Origin: Lepidodermella squamata
Taxonomy: Eukaryota; Gastrotricha
Reading direction: 5' to 3'
DNA length: 64,000 nt
Assembly: GCA_047495785.1 (NCBI GenBank)
Contig: JBLDXI010000013.1
Location: forward strand, 1,240,001 to 1,304,000
The translations under genes and the position numbers were made by a program. Every line of letters begins with the position of its first letter. Within the stretch, counting starts at the first letter, position 1. Shown in pieces: positions 34,215 to 48,009 of this stretch. The notes under the pieces were generated by a model that saw only the letters and a list, made by a program, of their open reading frames with translations, had not been told where the DNA came from and did no database searches.

Positions 34215-35925
34215 TCATTGTAGCATGCAACTTTCACTGCGTCCTGACCCGAAAGTTTGGACGTAGTAAACGCCTCCACCAGACTTCGGTGCTTGACCCG
34301 CTCCCATGTAAGTGTTGTCGCTCATGATGTTAGCGTAGTGGCCGGGTGAGTTCATCCACTGTTGGAAGGCACCAGTCAGCGACCCACTGTTCCACGCAAT
34401 GTTCTCCGCATAGCTGTTCCAGTGAAAACCAACGCGTTCGAAACGCACACCAGGATCGCTGCCATCTGAGCCCGTGTGGCTGAAGAAGTTGTTCGTAGAC
34501 ATGTCATTAGCATGATTTTGAGCGGCTTGATTGAGTTTCCTTCGAAATCAGAGAATCGGGAATCAGAAATGAAAGCAGTTTTATATATCAACTTACGAAT
34601 TCAAGCAGAAGGCAGGCTTTCCATTCTGAGCGCGAGCGTTGTTGACAAGATCCAACAGCTGATTTTGCCATATCTGACCTCGAGTAGTAGTCGACGGTAT
34701 CGTGGCGCGGGTGGTCGTTAGCCGACGAGTTGTTGCTTCAGTTGTCAGTGGTTCAGTTTGTGTTGTCGGTGGTTCGGTTTGTGTTGTCGGCGGGTCGGTT
34801 TGTGTTGTCGGTGTAGTAGTACTTTCCGGCAGTGGCGTGGTTGTTGTAGTCGATGACGTTTCAGAGCTTGTCGTAGTCGCTGGAATCTCTTGCCGTCCCC
34901 GCTGCGATTGTTGGGCAATGAAGTTGTAAAACGAGCAGATTCGATTGAAGACCAGAGTTTGGATCTTTGAAGCCGAACAAAATGCGCCGCCCGAACTGCC
35001 GCCATTTTTACCAAAATCGGTAGCGATACCCATACATTGATTGCCGCAAAACAAGGGCCCGCCCAGGTAAACGACAGATCGGCCACAAAATTGGGACTGG
35101 GACGTAGCGCAAACTTGCTGATCTGCCACCGGCATCGAACCGCCGCATTGCTGTCGCGAAATTGAATTCAAATTCAAACTCACAGGAATCAAGGTCTGGT
35201 CTATAAACAAAAATAATTGTAAAGAAATTTCACTCAAAAGCAGCGGCAAACCGACCTGATTTGTAAACCCAGCCAAGCGCAACAACAGAGCTGCAACCAT
35301 CAAACGTTGTCCCGATTGGGTTTGTGTCAGTGTCGCAAACGCCTGCCGACAACAAAATTGCCGGGTCGACATTGGAAACACTCGGTAGAGCATCAGCAAG
35401 TTCTAAGAAAGTGTAACTCCATTCTGCCGAAGTAGAATTGAAGACGACACTCTTCACAAATCGAACGTACTTCTTGCCACTTGCGCCCCCGGTATTGGTC
35501 AAACCGGCGGATACCCGAATCCTTGAAAAAATTCAATAAAATAAAGATACCAATTTTGAAATAGCTAACGTTTTCGCCAGTTTTTGCGTTTGAAGATCCA
35601 TTACGCATTGAATAGTTGTTAGCACGATTACAGGTGAGATTAAGGTGCCGGCACATTGACGCATTTCGCCGCTTCGAAGCTGCGATTCGATGTAAACAAC
35701 CGATTTGAAAAGGTCACCAGATGCCGTCAGGAGATCATTCGAAGTTCTCACTGCCTCGAAAGCAGTTGAGGGAGGGCTAGCCTCGGCTAAAATGGCATTA
35801 TCGAGCTCGATTTCGAAAAATCGTCGGACGGACGGTGGATCCCCCGGAGGTAAATGCGTTTCTTCGGCATAGGCCGAGGTAACTAGAATCGAACTCAAGC
35901 AAAGAAAAGCTGTGAATACTCTCAT
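34215..35925 (-). CDS. Secreted pseudo-trypsin fused to a CAP domain
   Basis: Four exons (35925-35570, 35521-35256, 35200-34597, 34539-34215) join in phase to 516 residues. A signal peptide (FTAFLCLSSILVTSAYA) leads into a trypsin-fold region of about 270 residues. Its catalytic His site is LTTIQC instead of LTAAHC, and its Ser site is YLGGPLF instead of DSGGPL, so two of three catalytic residues are lost. A Thr/Pro-rich linker with PPTTQTE repeats follows. The C-terminal domain is a CAP/SCP (antigen-5/PR-1) domain with LLDLVNNARAQNGKPAF, NFFSHTGSD, SYAENIAW and the GHYANIMSDNTYMGAG signature. CAP proteins are secreted lipid or sterol binders with varied roles. A recognition or binding role for the dead protease is inferred only. 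Confidence 0.9.
34741..34812 (-). repeat. 21-bp coding tandem repeat
   Basis: About three copies of a 21-bp unit (minus-strand core ACCGACAACACAAACCGA) encode the PPTTQTE repeats of the linker between the pseudo-trypsin and CAP domains. Copies are nearly identical, which suggests recent slippage or unequal exchange. Confidence 0.8.
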
Positions 35926-36552
35926 ATTTGGTTAATTTCAACCTTGGATCTTGCGACTACTGGCATTGATGTTGTCAGCAAGCCTTATATATGTATACGA
36001 AGGTGAGAAAAAAAAACGTGTTACAAGTCGATTGTCTTTGCTTTATTTTATAAATCTGATTATCATCCTTGCGCTCTGACACGTTATTCCCGCGAATTAT
36101 TTCCATCTTTGAAAGGACTCACGCGAGAGTACAGATGGCAGATATTATTTACATGTTTCCGACAGAGGTTCGGGCAGTTTAACATTAATAAATTACATTG
36201 TTTCTTTCACCGCCTTATAAAATAGAAAACTTTTTTGGAGACATTTACAACAATTTCAGGAAGAGGTTCATAAATCAGGTCCATCCTTCTGCGGACATTT
36301 TCGCATCGTAAAAAATGGCAGTAAATCATAGCTTGTGTTTGTTTTTAAACATCCGCAAACACATAAATAAACCAGTTGTCGACAGCAAATACACATATTA
36401 TATTATAGCCCGGTAATAAAAGATGATTACGACAACGATCACAGGTTGGCGAAATATCGAAAGCTGGAGCAAAGAGAAATTCTTTAGTTAAATAGAGATA
36501 GTATAGCCGCGAAATTTGATGAGATGCATCTGAATCATATCCGTTGCACATT
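35926..36552. other. Intergenic, about 0.6 kb
   Basis: This is the promoter side of the CAP-domain gene and the 3' flank of the DPP-like gene. No gene is seen. Confidence 0.5.
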
Positions 36553-39500
36553 CTACGGATAATGACCCCTTTCATCCTGCTGAATCTGCTGCTTGAAGAA
36601 CTGCTTCGCCTGGCGCCGTTCCGTCTCGTAGGCCGGTATCACTTCGTAACAGTCGGTTAGCACCTCGATAACGGTTTCATGCAAGTTTTTGCGCATTGTT
36701 GCCAAGTGTTGGCCTAGAGTGTGGTCCAAATTAGGCAGGGCCTGGAAGTGATACAGCGCATGCTTGTTTCGAAGCTCCTCCGCCAACAACGCCGTATGTT
36801 GGAAATGCACAGTATCTGAAATTTGTGGAAAACATTAAAAATACGGCTCGAAAAAACTTGGGAAATACGAACCATCAGATAAGCCATGGATAACAAAAAG
36901 CTGGTGCAGCTTCAGGTTGCTCAAAATATCCTTGGAATCACCGATTCTGATGGAGGCATCGTAATATGCATCTGTATTTTCGAGCCATAAACCGAGATGT
37001 CGTTCGGTGAAGGTCGAATCTAAAAATTTCAATTAAATCAAGATTTTCGGGTGTTTTTCGACTTACAATGAAGCCGCCATTGAATGATAGGAGCTACAGC
37101 TATGCTACAACGAACTGCGGTTTGCTCCCCCACCGCCAGTTTCGTAGCTAAATAGCCACCGTAGTCGTAACCGAAGACAGCTGTTTTCCGCTTCTCGACG
37201 AAGTTGTACATCTTCTGAAAGTATTCAACAGCCTTCAACTGGTCTTGAAGTTCGTAATGGCCAAGCCGTTTGTACACGGCCTGTTCGTAGACCAGACCCT
37301 GGCCGAAAGTGCCTCGACCGTCGATTTTCACCGAAACAACACCCATCGCAGCTGAGAGGAAGTATTCAAGTGACAGCTTGAATTGCAGGGTGTTTGCAGA
37401 CGACTGCGGCTCATTGTCGACGATTAGCAGCAGCGGGAAAGCGAAGACGTGCTTACGATTTATCTGCGGCGAAAATAGGATCCGGGCCCAGGCTGTTTGT
37501 TGCAGTTGCGGGTTGCTCGAAGTTCGATTCAGTTCGATTTTATGCCACTCAACGATGGGTAATGATCGATTGTTGTAGAGCTCTCGCAACTGCTCATTCC
37601 CCTCTAGAGTATGGACTAGCTCAGGGGTGACAGTCGAGTTGGCGATAACTAGCCGGTAAATTGCGGAAAAAGGCACTCCGATTGGCACCATATGAGGTTG
37701 ATTGTAGTGAGGCGACTCTTTGTCGAGCGGCGCTTCGCAGTGGTAGAGGATGAGTGGCGAAACCCCAGCGTAGACGTTATTCAACGAGAATTCAGCGCGG
37801 CCGTACATGCAGTCAAACTGGCACGAGATGCAAACCAGCGAACTGCAGTCTCGGTAGTCAGGATGGGACGCGTAGACATTGACAGCGTACAAATTCCTCA
37901 TACGCGTGTCGCTCATCGAGTCATTATCAGCAGCCGCCATGAAGTACAGCAAGTTGTTGACGGCGTCGAAATGCACGATTTCTTGCACGTCGAACTGGCC
38001 ACAGGCCTGCAAAACCGGCGCCATGTCGCCGCCGCCGATTGAAAAGGCCGTTCTCAACGCCTTCGGCAGCAAGTAGATCTGCCGAAATGCTTGAATGCTG
38101 GTCATCGACGGCCAAATCATGAATGTTGCCTCGCCAAAGTTGAGGAAACTCAACCTCGGCAGCCAGGAACCGCCAGCCGGAGCACGCTGGGCGAGCGGGA
38201 ACGGCATTTCACCCCCTCGCCAAGAATTCGGGTGGGCGAATTGATAACGAAAAACGGTGCTTTGATTCTGGAAACGGTTTTGACACGTCATCAGAACTGA
38301 GGATGAGTTGATCCACGTGACTGACGTCAAATAGGCGCAGGGTGACCCGGGCGCCCCGCCCAACGGAGCACCCGGCGATGGGAAGATCCTTTCCAGCTTT
38401 TTCGGGTCATTCTGCTCGCGATTTGTGTCGACTATCATAACTTCAAAGGTCGGTATGTGCTTTATCGACTCCTTGTGCCCTGCTTTCGGATAGTGAACCT
38501 GGCGCTGGCATGAGAATATGTCCTCTGGGTAGTAGAATGGCACGGAGAAAGACGGCACCTCCGTGTCGTTGAATACTGCAAATACCAAGAATCGAGAATC
38601 TGGCGACCACCAGATGGCGTTGTCAGTCTTTAGCAAATCCTCTTCGTAGAGCCAATCCGGGATCCCAGCGTAGACAACATCGCGTTGCCCACGGAAAACT
38701 TCGACAGGAACCGTAGTAAACGGAGCTTCGACAAAGTACAAAATGTCATCGGCATGGAAGGCGATTTTCGATTCGCTAGGTGACCAAACGGCGAATCGAA
38801 GCTGAGATCGATCGTTGAAAAATTTCGCCAGGTCTTGCGGGACATTCGGCGCGGTTGGCGGTGTTCCAGTTGGGAAAGCACTGTAAAAAAAATCGGTAAA
38901 TTTGCACGTGGAAGTTTACGATGATGAAAACAGTCTATAGAAGTGTTAAATTCAGGGCAAGCGAAATCGATAAAAACAGGGCATGACAAAATGATGTGAA
39001 AAAGCAGAATCAAGTGAAGGAAAGCAAGCCTCCAAATATTTCTCTTCAAATTCTACTATTAGCACTCGAATAAAAAATTTCAAAATTCAAGCTTTAAAAT
39101 CACTCGTTTATATATATTGTGATGTGAAAAGCGAATAACGCAGGTAAAAAAAATTACTAGTGTTCTACATGTGAATTCGAGAAAAAGTGATAAATAAAAC
39201 GCTTGTTACTTGTTATCATCATCTTCTTCAACCGGTGCTTTATTTCTAAAAATTTAGGAAAAATTGCATGAAACACAGCATGAAAGTCCTTTTGTTAGTC
39301 TTATGATTATTCCTATATATTGGAGATTTCTAAGCAAAGTTGTTAATATTAACTCCGTTATAGCAATCATAATTTTTAGTTAAGCGCCAATTAACACAGT
39401 AGTAGTATGTTATGTCAAATTTTGGAAAGTCTGCGCCAAGTCGAACTCACACGAAACTACATGAACTTACGCTTCCATAGGCTTTCCATAAGCCGGAATT

Positions 39501-42500
39501 AAAGGGTTATCTCTACAATTTTCGATACACAGGCAGTAGCACAAACATTTCAATAAATACACGAAAATGAAAGCTGATTTTGTTCCCTTTGTTCAGCGTC
39601 GACGACACAAGGGAGGGTAATGAAAGCTGGGGTTGATAATATATGAAGCGAAAATTCGATCTATAACCAACCTGTCATCGCCGAGGGAAGTTATGTAAAA
39701 CTCTGACAACGTTGAGTAGCGATTCAGTTTCCTTGAGCCATATTTCAGCAGGATAAACTGCTCATCCGCTGATATTTTCCAATCAGTAATCGTCGTAGAA
39801 GGCGTGAAAGCCTGAATGTAAATATTTCAAAAACAATAAGATTTTCCTCTATAGTTTTACCAGGGTAGTGTTCCTCATGATGACGGTTGTCGCGTTGTTC
39901 GGTGGCATAGTAAAAGCGACAAGATTGTTGTAGTTATCAAAGTAGGCGAGCCGGTTATCTCTCAGCCACTGGTATCGCTTCGGAACAACGCCGAATTCGT
40001 ACTGAAGGATGTCGCTCATAGTTAGATTCGGCTTTATTTTTGGCAAGTCTTTGCCTGTTGAAAAGAGAAAAATTCGAGGGTTAGCACTAAAATCTGGTCA
40101 GGGCAATCGCAAATGCAATTCGAACATTCAAACAGTTGAACAGCTTGAAAAAATAAACAACGTTAACGTCGACGTCAAATTACAAGCCACCGGCTCGGTG
40201 TATGTCTCTAGTCGTTGTTACATATAAATGGAAAGCTTCAAGTGCAGGGGTAGCACTTTGCAAGAAATGTGTTTGTTAGTAGGGATTTTCTTTGCTCGGC
40301 AGCAAAAGGTCAACAATATGTGATAAAGAGGACAACAAATTTCACGCCACGCAAAATTCAGGAACGGTCCTTAAAATAATTAGATTCGGGTTAGTAGCAA
40401 AGCTTTTCGAAAAATTCGGTGCAAATTAAGAAATTCATCGTGTGAAAACTTAAATTTTTTTTCCATTTAAAAATTGAATTCACAAATATTATAACAACGA
40501 ACACAGTCTATAGCTAAACGATTTTCACTGCCTAAACCTAATTCACTGGACTGTACGCACAAAGTCGATCGATCAAATACAACCACCGAAGGTAAAACAA
40601 CGCTACTATTTTGAAAATTATTTTAGCTTACGAAAGCCGAAACTGCCTTCAGAAGACACGGTGGACGCAGTTGACAGGAGATACAACGACAATATAAACA
40701 ACATTTTATTAGAAAACAGGTAAAATCAATCGACGAGTGAAAAAACATGGCTGAAAATGTCAAAATCTAGGCTAATATTCCTATTCTCGGCATTTCATAT
40801 ACAACTAAACACCCAGTTATACACTCATTACTACCTAAAATATAGATAGCACACTAACATGAACCATTCGACGTAAAAAAAAATCGCGCGCAGAGTGATA
40901 ATATTATAGGGGACAGATAGGATTTTTTGTTCATTCCGTTGTTGCATCGGCATATAACAATGCCGAGCACTTCATTCAGTCAGGAAATGACCTAAAGATG
41001 GTCTAAATGGTTCGATTTGTTTTCCGATCATTCCACAATATTTCGTACCAGGTAACAATTTAGTTGTGATCCGTTCCATAGATGAGAAATTTTGTCAAGA
41101 AATAAGTTCAGAAAAAAGTGGTAAAAAAAGAAAGAAAATCACAGCATTCTTGTTCAGTGAAAGTGGCAATGATAAGAAATGTTCAACACACGAACCACAT
41201 TTAACACGGCTAAAGTGTGCGCCGCCGGGTTTTCGACAGGTTGTCTTACGGGTTTAACATATTCGAAACTTTTTTATTCACATACCACCTATGTCCGTGT
41301 AGTTAATCATCAGTGCGCCAGCTATCTTTCGGATCAACTTTGCGCCGCTCTCTATTTACATCATGAGGGGATGTGGCAAGGTGGTTAAGAAAAACATGGA
41401 AAAAATGTTAGTCACAAGATTAATAATTATGAATCATTTTATATATAAGCAACCTTTGCATGGTACGCAAGCTTTCAAACTCATTTCGTGCAAGCGCGAA
41501 TCAAATGTGCGTCGAAGCACTAAAATAACAGCCCAAATCAATCATCTAACATAATTCAAATTTCTATCCGTTTCAACTCATGCCTATTAACGGCTGATTG
41601 ATATGTACTAGAGACTATAGGATTTACGGCTAATTTTAAAAATTTCGGCTTTAAAAATTCAATCACGACATTGATAAAATATGAGCTTACAAATGAGCGT
41701 GAATGAAAACTTCCGTGAGATGTAAAAAATGTGCACAATCCAACTCCGGAAAATCATGAGAAAATCCGTTAATCAAAAAATCATTCTAGCGGTTAGGTTG
41801 CTTGTACATATGATATTGCAGCAGTATTTTTTAGCATTATATTTGTCTGCGGCTCGAATGAATTTTTCACACCATATTATGGATCAAACCTTTCTCATCC
41901 AAGAAGTTGAAACATAAAAACATACCGAAAAACAGATCTGTCGAATATTAATATCGAATTAGGTTTAATTACTTAGGAAAAGTTAACATTTAGTTGAGTT
42001 AATCGATAGGTTTTGGAAAATCTCAAATCATATAAAATAGCTCTGCCTCGAAAACAACGTCACTGAGTATACATGAATAGTAAGTACTACGGACAGAAAA
42101 AATAAAATTCAGCATGCTATAAATATGGGATAAATATTCTCTGATGCTATACCACCCGAAAAAACCTTGTATAAGTGAAATCGGGAACTTACGAGGCGAG
42201 ACTAGGATGACGGCCAAGATGACACAGCCGACGATTCCAACAATGATGAATAAGGAAATGCATATCCCCTTCCAGTTCTTCTTCTCCGGGCTTTGTCCGA
42301 CCAGTTCCTGAAAAATTCAGATGTTAAGTCGAGGATTAGCAATAACGTGTGAAATATTATAAAACGAAGATCTCAATGATATTTCTAGGTATAAATGTAC
42401 TTCAATATCAGTTAGAGCCGCCACGGCGCCCTCATTTTTAATGTAATTAGTAGCCAGGCGCTTGAACGCCGGGACCTTCAGCAGCCGACGAATGACTTGC

Positions 42501-42517
42501 TCAGGGGGTTCGCCCAT
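36553..42517 (-). CDS. DPP6/DPP10-like inactive dipeptidyl peptidase
   Basis: Seven coding exons join in phase. First exon 42517-42401 (MGEPPEQVIRRLLKVPAF) is followed by 42307-42193, 40054-39861, 39811-39672, 38880-37067, 37019-36873 and 36815-36553, giving 929 residues in this isoform. It is a type II membrane protein: EKKNWKGICISLFIIVGIVG starts the single membrane segment, as in DPP6/DPP10. A beta-propeller follows (DWLYEEDLL, WWSPDSRFLVF, YYPKAGHKE-type motifs), then an S9B alpha/beta-hydrolase domain. The nucleophile motif is FGYDYGGYLA, with Asp (codon 37166-37164) where active DPP4 has Ser, the same state as vertebrate DPP6. The Asp (HGLSDD) and His (NLDHTLG) are kept. DPP6 and DPP10 are auxiliary subunits of Kv4 channels; a channel role here is inferred. 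At least four further first exons lie upstream. Confidence 0.93.
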
Positions 42518-43382
42518 TTTTCAGCTGAATTCAGGCGATATACACCGGTGGACAATTTTTGTAGAAAAATATAACTCTCGGTTGACAATAGAAAATAAGG
42601 ACGTCTCGTGTTGTTGCAATCGTAAAATGGCGGCACAAAAATTTATGCTAGCCAGTAATGGGTACTTGATGATTGTCAAATGGCCATTCCGTCTCTCATT
42701 AGAGTGCAAATTTACAGCTCGAGCGTAAATAACAATAAAAAGGCGAAAATCATAAATCGCTAATCGCGAGTTGGGTTTCCGATATGGCTCTTCTAAAGCC
42801 GGACATGAAAAAACAGTAATTCTACACGGCGCAGCTGCAAGCTCATCACACGGCGCGTAAAACCAGCGAAAGCGCTTGTAATGCACGGCATTTTATATGA
42901 AAAATTGATTATCAAACTTGTTATTAGATTGCGTGTGATGTTGGACTTGCGCCGAGAGTGCGCCCACGGCCGCACATGCAGCGCTGGCGTCAACTTCCTC
43001 CCGTGCTAGGGTTTCCTTTTATGCTTTTCTTCCTAAGCGCGCGCGAACTAGCACCCAGTTTTTCGCATAGTATTCCGTGTCATCATAGCTGATTAGCGAC
43101 ATATATCACTCGTATATGCTAAATGACCATATTTAGAAACAATGCTAATCCATCATTTCGGAAACTAAATTGACTGGATAAAAAAAAACAGCTTGACTTA
43201 TACAGTGCCATTAAATCTACATATTGGAGGCGTTCAAATCGATTCTACCAATTAAGCATGCTAAACTCCAGTTCAACTGTATTGGTTTAATGAATGATAG
43301 ATTAATGCTAATATATTACCATATCAGACGATGAAAACATAACAAGTATTAACGTCGAAAAGAAGAAAAGTTTCAAGTTTAC

Positions 43383-43418
43383 CTCTTGATCGTTTGATAT
43401 CGTATCTTCGCCCGACAT
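43383..43418 (-). CDS. Alternative first exon B of the DPP-like gene
   Basis: ATG followed by 12 codons (MSGEDTISNDQE) ends at CAAGAG|GTAAAC in phase 0, matching the phase-0 acceptor of the common membrane exon at 42307. The acidic cytoplasmic tail differs from that of the other forms. Confidence 0.7.
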
Positions 43419-46400
43419 TTTGAATTTTCGAAATTATGATTCAATTTTCAAACAGATGACAAATCTTTCCGGCTTTGATGGAAGCACGGTTCAAGAAGCT
43501 CTCACGATTAAATCACAGCCAAGAGTAAAAGGTGGCTAGACACAGAGATACATCATATAGCGTTCGCTGAAAATAGATGACAAATGAAAATATGGGAGTC
43601 GAGCGCTGCTCATGGATAATGCAATTGCCAGAATTCAAAGCTTATTGTTAGAAGGCAAAGAAGCGAGATTTAACTAGATGTTGTTTACGCGCAGTAGTTT
43701 GCATTTTATCGCAATCATCGCATCATTTTATCTAGTAATGAGTTTTGGATTTTTAATAAATATTTATATTTCGACAGCGGCGCCAGATTTACTGCGATTT
43801 TACTTGTTTTACTTCATCATCGCGATAATGTCGATCAGCCACTAGGCGCGTGGGCGGTCGATCGAGTGCAAAATTGGTATAAACAGCAAACGCTGCGATA
43901 CAGCGCAGACGCAATAATATAGTGGCGAAATTCAATACCAAAGCAGCAGCAAGCATAATGTCATTTCATCACTGTCTCCCGGCGAATAAAGAAAGAAAGA
44001 AAGACAGAATGACGGAGCATTAAATTCTATTGCATTATTATCCTCTAGAATCAGGAAGCTTTTAGCGCTACATATAGCTGATTCTTTATTATATATTGGT
44101 TTCGGCCGGTATCTGACCGCGATCATGGCGCTATAAGGCAAGCACTAAATGAGCGTAAAAATATCGAAAATTTGTCAGGCCGCGGAATGGCGAAAGGCAT
44201 TGCTGATGTCAAGGAGCGGGCGGATATCTTAAAACAAATGTTTTCGCCTATTTTTCAGACACAATAACACCACAAGAGGCGGTGCTAAATTTTTTAACGT
44301 AATATATAATATAACGAAATGAAATTTATTACGCACAATATAAAAGTGGCGATAAATTACAAATGGGATCGCGGATCGATTTATGCTTTTTAAATGAATT
44401 ATATACGGCTAGTATAAGTGAAGCCTGTACTAATACTATAAAGGCCATATCATATCGGATGTAAAAGGGCGCATATAATATTGTCTGATGCTATTGAAAT
44501 GGCAAAAGTGCCGCGCTTGTTGGCGATCGCAGCTTTCAGAAAAATTGCGCGCCATTTCTCCGCGTAAAATAATCATTGATCTCGCCACTATTTTCATCGA
44601 ATTTTCAGCTAGTGCAAGTTTTCTGATTAATTCACACGCGATTCGAATGAAGTGGCCTTGTTAAAATTGAAATAGCTGTGTGATCATGTCAAACAATTGA
44701 GCCCATTGATAACTTTTTGCTCAGGGAAGTAGAGGTTGTAAATTTCCATTTTTGGATGAATATAAGCTGCCGGGAAGCCATAGTACCACGGACATGGTGT
44801 TATGGGTGTAATCACATATATATCAGCGGCGAAAGCAACAAGGCATGCCAAAAAGATGCTCTCAGCTCTCTGATGGGAAAAAAACTTGACGTTCTCATAT
44901 CATGTTGCTCGCAGCGCTGGGCAATGCCTGCTCACTTAAGGCTCTTTATATTCTGATGATGATTTGCGGGTATAAGAGGTTTCATCAATATTAGTTAAAT
45001 ATTATGTTATTATAGGTATAGTGAGAAAAATGTAGAAAAAACAGAGGTCTGAGCGTATATGCAAAAAAATCGGTGCGATATTGGGAAATATTGTTATTAA
45101 AGCCACAGTCGGAAATTGAGCGGGCAAAAGAGCGGAAAGATACCGATATGGTTACGCGGCATTGTAGCTGCCATCATTCGATTTTTTTTCAGGCGTGTTC
45201 TGAAAGCACAGGTATGCGATCTTTCGCTGTTTTTGAAATACTATAGCCTCGAAAAGGCACTTGATTACGCCTGTAATAAAGCTTTATTGGCGTGCGATAT
45301 CGCCATATACACGCAGCTGATGAGAGAGTTGAAATTCAAAACTAGCTTAAATTAGGTTAGTCCTATTCTACTTTTCCACCTGGAAATTTGGTTAATATTG
45401 GCTATTGAAATATGGCGATGCAAGTTAATAAGGCAATACGTGCCTTATCAGGATGAAAAAAACGAAAATATGCTCGTCATTCATCATTCAGGCCTTATAT
45501 AGAGACTAATCCCCATCGCTAATTCGAATACATCACTGTATCGATAACTCGCTGTAATTCCTCTGTGTGAAATAAATTAATCGAGCCGAACTTCGCTATA
45601 ATATGCATATCACTGAATTTACATGAGCCCTGTGTACTGTATATTGATGCTTTCAAGTTAAATGAAAACTATCGATATTTTGTTTACATCCATCATTTGT
45701 CAGAGGATGAAACAGAGAAATCGTAGCTAGTATATAAAACTGACTTTACCTCCATGTGGCGATTTAAGATGTTTCGTTGCTTCTAGCAGATGTTTTTCAT
45801 TTCTTCTAAAGCAGAAATGAAACAATAAATTCGGCCGAAGTAAGGAGACATTGAACCACGCAATTGAACGGTTATCTTATCAAAGGTGTGAAAATCCTAT
45901 TCCGGACAACACTTTGCATCGTACTGAAAAATTTTCCGAGGCGAACGCGGTCCATTTGATTGCCAGAAATAACGATTTGTTATTCCAAAAACCTCGGAAA
46001 AAGTGATAATTAAAATATATGCCACGGCTCTGTGGTATATTTCTACGTCTCACTGGCTGTTTTTCCTCGTTATGTAAGCATACAGAGCAGATGGTTGGAT
46101 CCAGAAAATATAATAATGCTGTCCATAATAGAATTGTTCGTAAAAAAAAACGATGGTTTATATCGGTTTGCATCCATCATGAGTAAAAAAGCAGCGTGAG
46201 AATACGATGATGAGGGCGGCGGATCATTAAGACGCCTTATATAATCAGTGAATTATTATACATTCCGCACCGCTCTCTTGACACAGTCTTTAAAAAATTC
46301 GCGCGTGGCCTTAATGCTCAACGCGCCAATAAATATTATGTAAAACGCAGTATAAAAAAAACTTGCAGAAAAATAAGCGCGCAAAAATAAGCCGCAGGGA

Positions 46401-46620
46401 ATTTCCGCAAAAACTCCCAGCTCATGGTATAATGATGAGGATAAGAAGTCGGCTGTCGTTCTTATGCAAAAAATATATGACACTATAGTGACATGAGGAT
46501 TAAAAAACCAGTTTATATATTGTCAAGACCGAATGAGGCCATCGCTTTTATAGCATGACCAGGCTGAAGGTGTATACAACCAAGAAATTTCCGATACGCA
46601 ATAAAACTCGGAAAACTTAC

Positions 46621-46680
46621 TGATAATTCTTCAGGAGTGAGTTCGGGCGCAACGGAGGCGCCATCGGAGCCTGAATCCAT
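46621..46680 (-). CDS. Alternative first exon C of the DPP-like gene
   Basis: ATG followed by 20 codons (MDSGSDGASVAPELTPEELS) ends at a consensus donor TCA|GTAAGT in phase 0, compatible with the common exon at 42307. It is an acidic tail. Confidence 0.75.
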
Positions 46681-47901
46681 TACGGTTTACGCGATGAAAG
46701 ATGAACCGCCCATTTCAACAACAGAATAAACAAAAATATTGCTTCGATACATAGTACAACCAGGAGGTTGATTAATATTATAAGGGATAAATAGAGCTGT
46801 AATTGGGGTTCTTCCCCCTAAAAATGCAAATCCCACAACTTGGTGACAGACACAAAAGGCAAGGGGCTTGATGGGACTGTCCCAACTTATCGAGCAGGCG
46901 TAAAGCTGTCAATCATTGCGGCTAAATAAGAGCTGTTTTCACCCAGCCTCGGACCATCATCAGAGAAATCGCAACTGTTTGGCGCGTATTTTAGCATCGT
47001 TATCTATAATTTATTAACTTGGAATTAATTAAGCAAAACAATTGCAGACAGCCTAATATTACTTGAAGCCTAGAGAAGCGAGTATAATTCCAAGCCTTCA
47101 TTCTCTTACGGGCGCTAAGCGTGGTTCCTAAAACTGTCACCCCCGGCTAATAGAGACTATGCTGTTGATGCTTATATTTGCTACAAATATCGGCACCATG
47201 CGGCGAGATTCGGATGGGCATGAAAGTAGCGCAGCGGCAGCGGCGGCGACGACGGCGTTTAAATTATTAAATGGATAATTTTATCAACTTCCCTAATACA
47301 GCAACGTCAATAACGTTCATCTTCTTAATTATAATATCGCTATTTTTCGCGATCAATCTCTCATCGCCTATTCTTGGGGGAACTAGGTACGGCAAAGCGA
47401 CCGAGATTCGGACTCTCTGATAGAAATAGGGTGAATTTGACGCGACAGTTAGATCATAATATGGACAGCTGTTCGAGTGGCTGGAAATGTTATCCTAAGT
47501 AGGCATTACTTATAAGGCTATTGTAAAATTATTACGATTACAAAAATATATCGAATTATATGCCGGTTTTTTAGGCTGGCAGTTGTTTTATCTAGAACGC
47601 GATTCGAATCATCGACAAGGAATCAAGTTTAGCGATAACTTCATTACGCCGAAACGTGCACTGGCTAGCAAACAGCTGTTTTACACATTATATAGAGTCG
47701 ATTCTTGCGATCGAAAGTGTACGCCGGCTATTACTTAGTTCCGTATTTTACATCGAAACATCAAGACTCACAGGTGGCGTAGTTTTACGTATTTTACGAC
47801 GCCATCTAACGACAATAAAATAAATAATAACATCCGGCTTTTAACTAGCGGTGGGCAGTTTAGAGTTATGATAACATGCATTTTATATGTTTATGACTTA
47901 C

Positions 47902-48009
47902 CAAATATTCGAGATAGTTAGCGTCGAGTGGAGTCAGCGAGCGGCCTTTTTTGGCCTTCCCCTTCCGAAAGGGGTCTGGCCCGCCGCCACCCGAATTAAC
48001 CGAATACAT
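47902..48009 (-). CDS. Alternative first exon D of the DPP-like gene
   Basis: ATG followed by 36 codons starts MYSVNSGGGGPDPF, runs through a basic block KGKAKKGRS and ends TPLDANYLEYL at TTG|GTAAGT in phase 0. GC content is visibly higher than in the surrounding intron, which supports coding. The tail is basic, unlike forms B and C. Confidence 0.8.

Noticed and set aside
43205-43265. tRNA-like D-arm text (TTAGCATGCTTAATTGGTAGA on minus)
   Set aside because: No matching acceptor stem, anticodon arm or T-arm B box follows.
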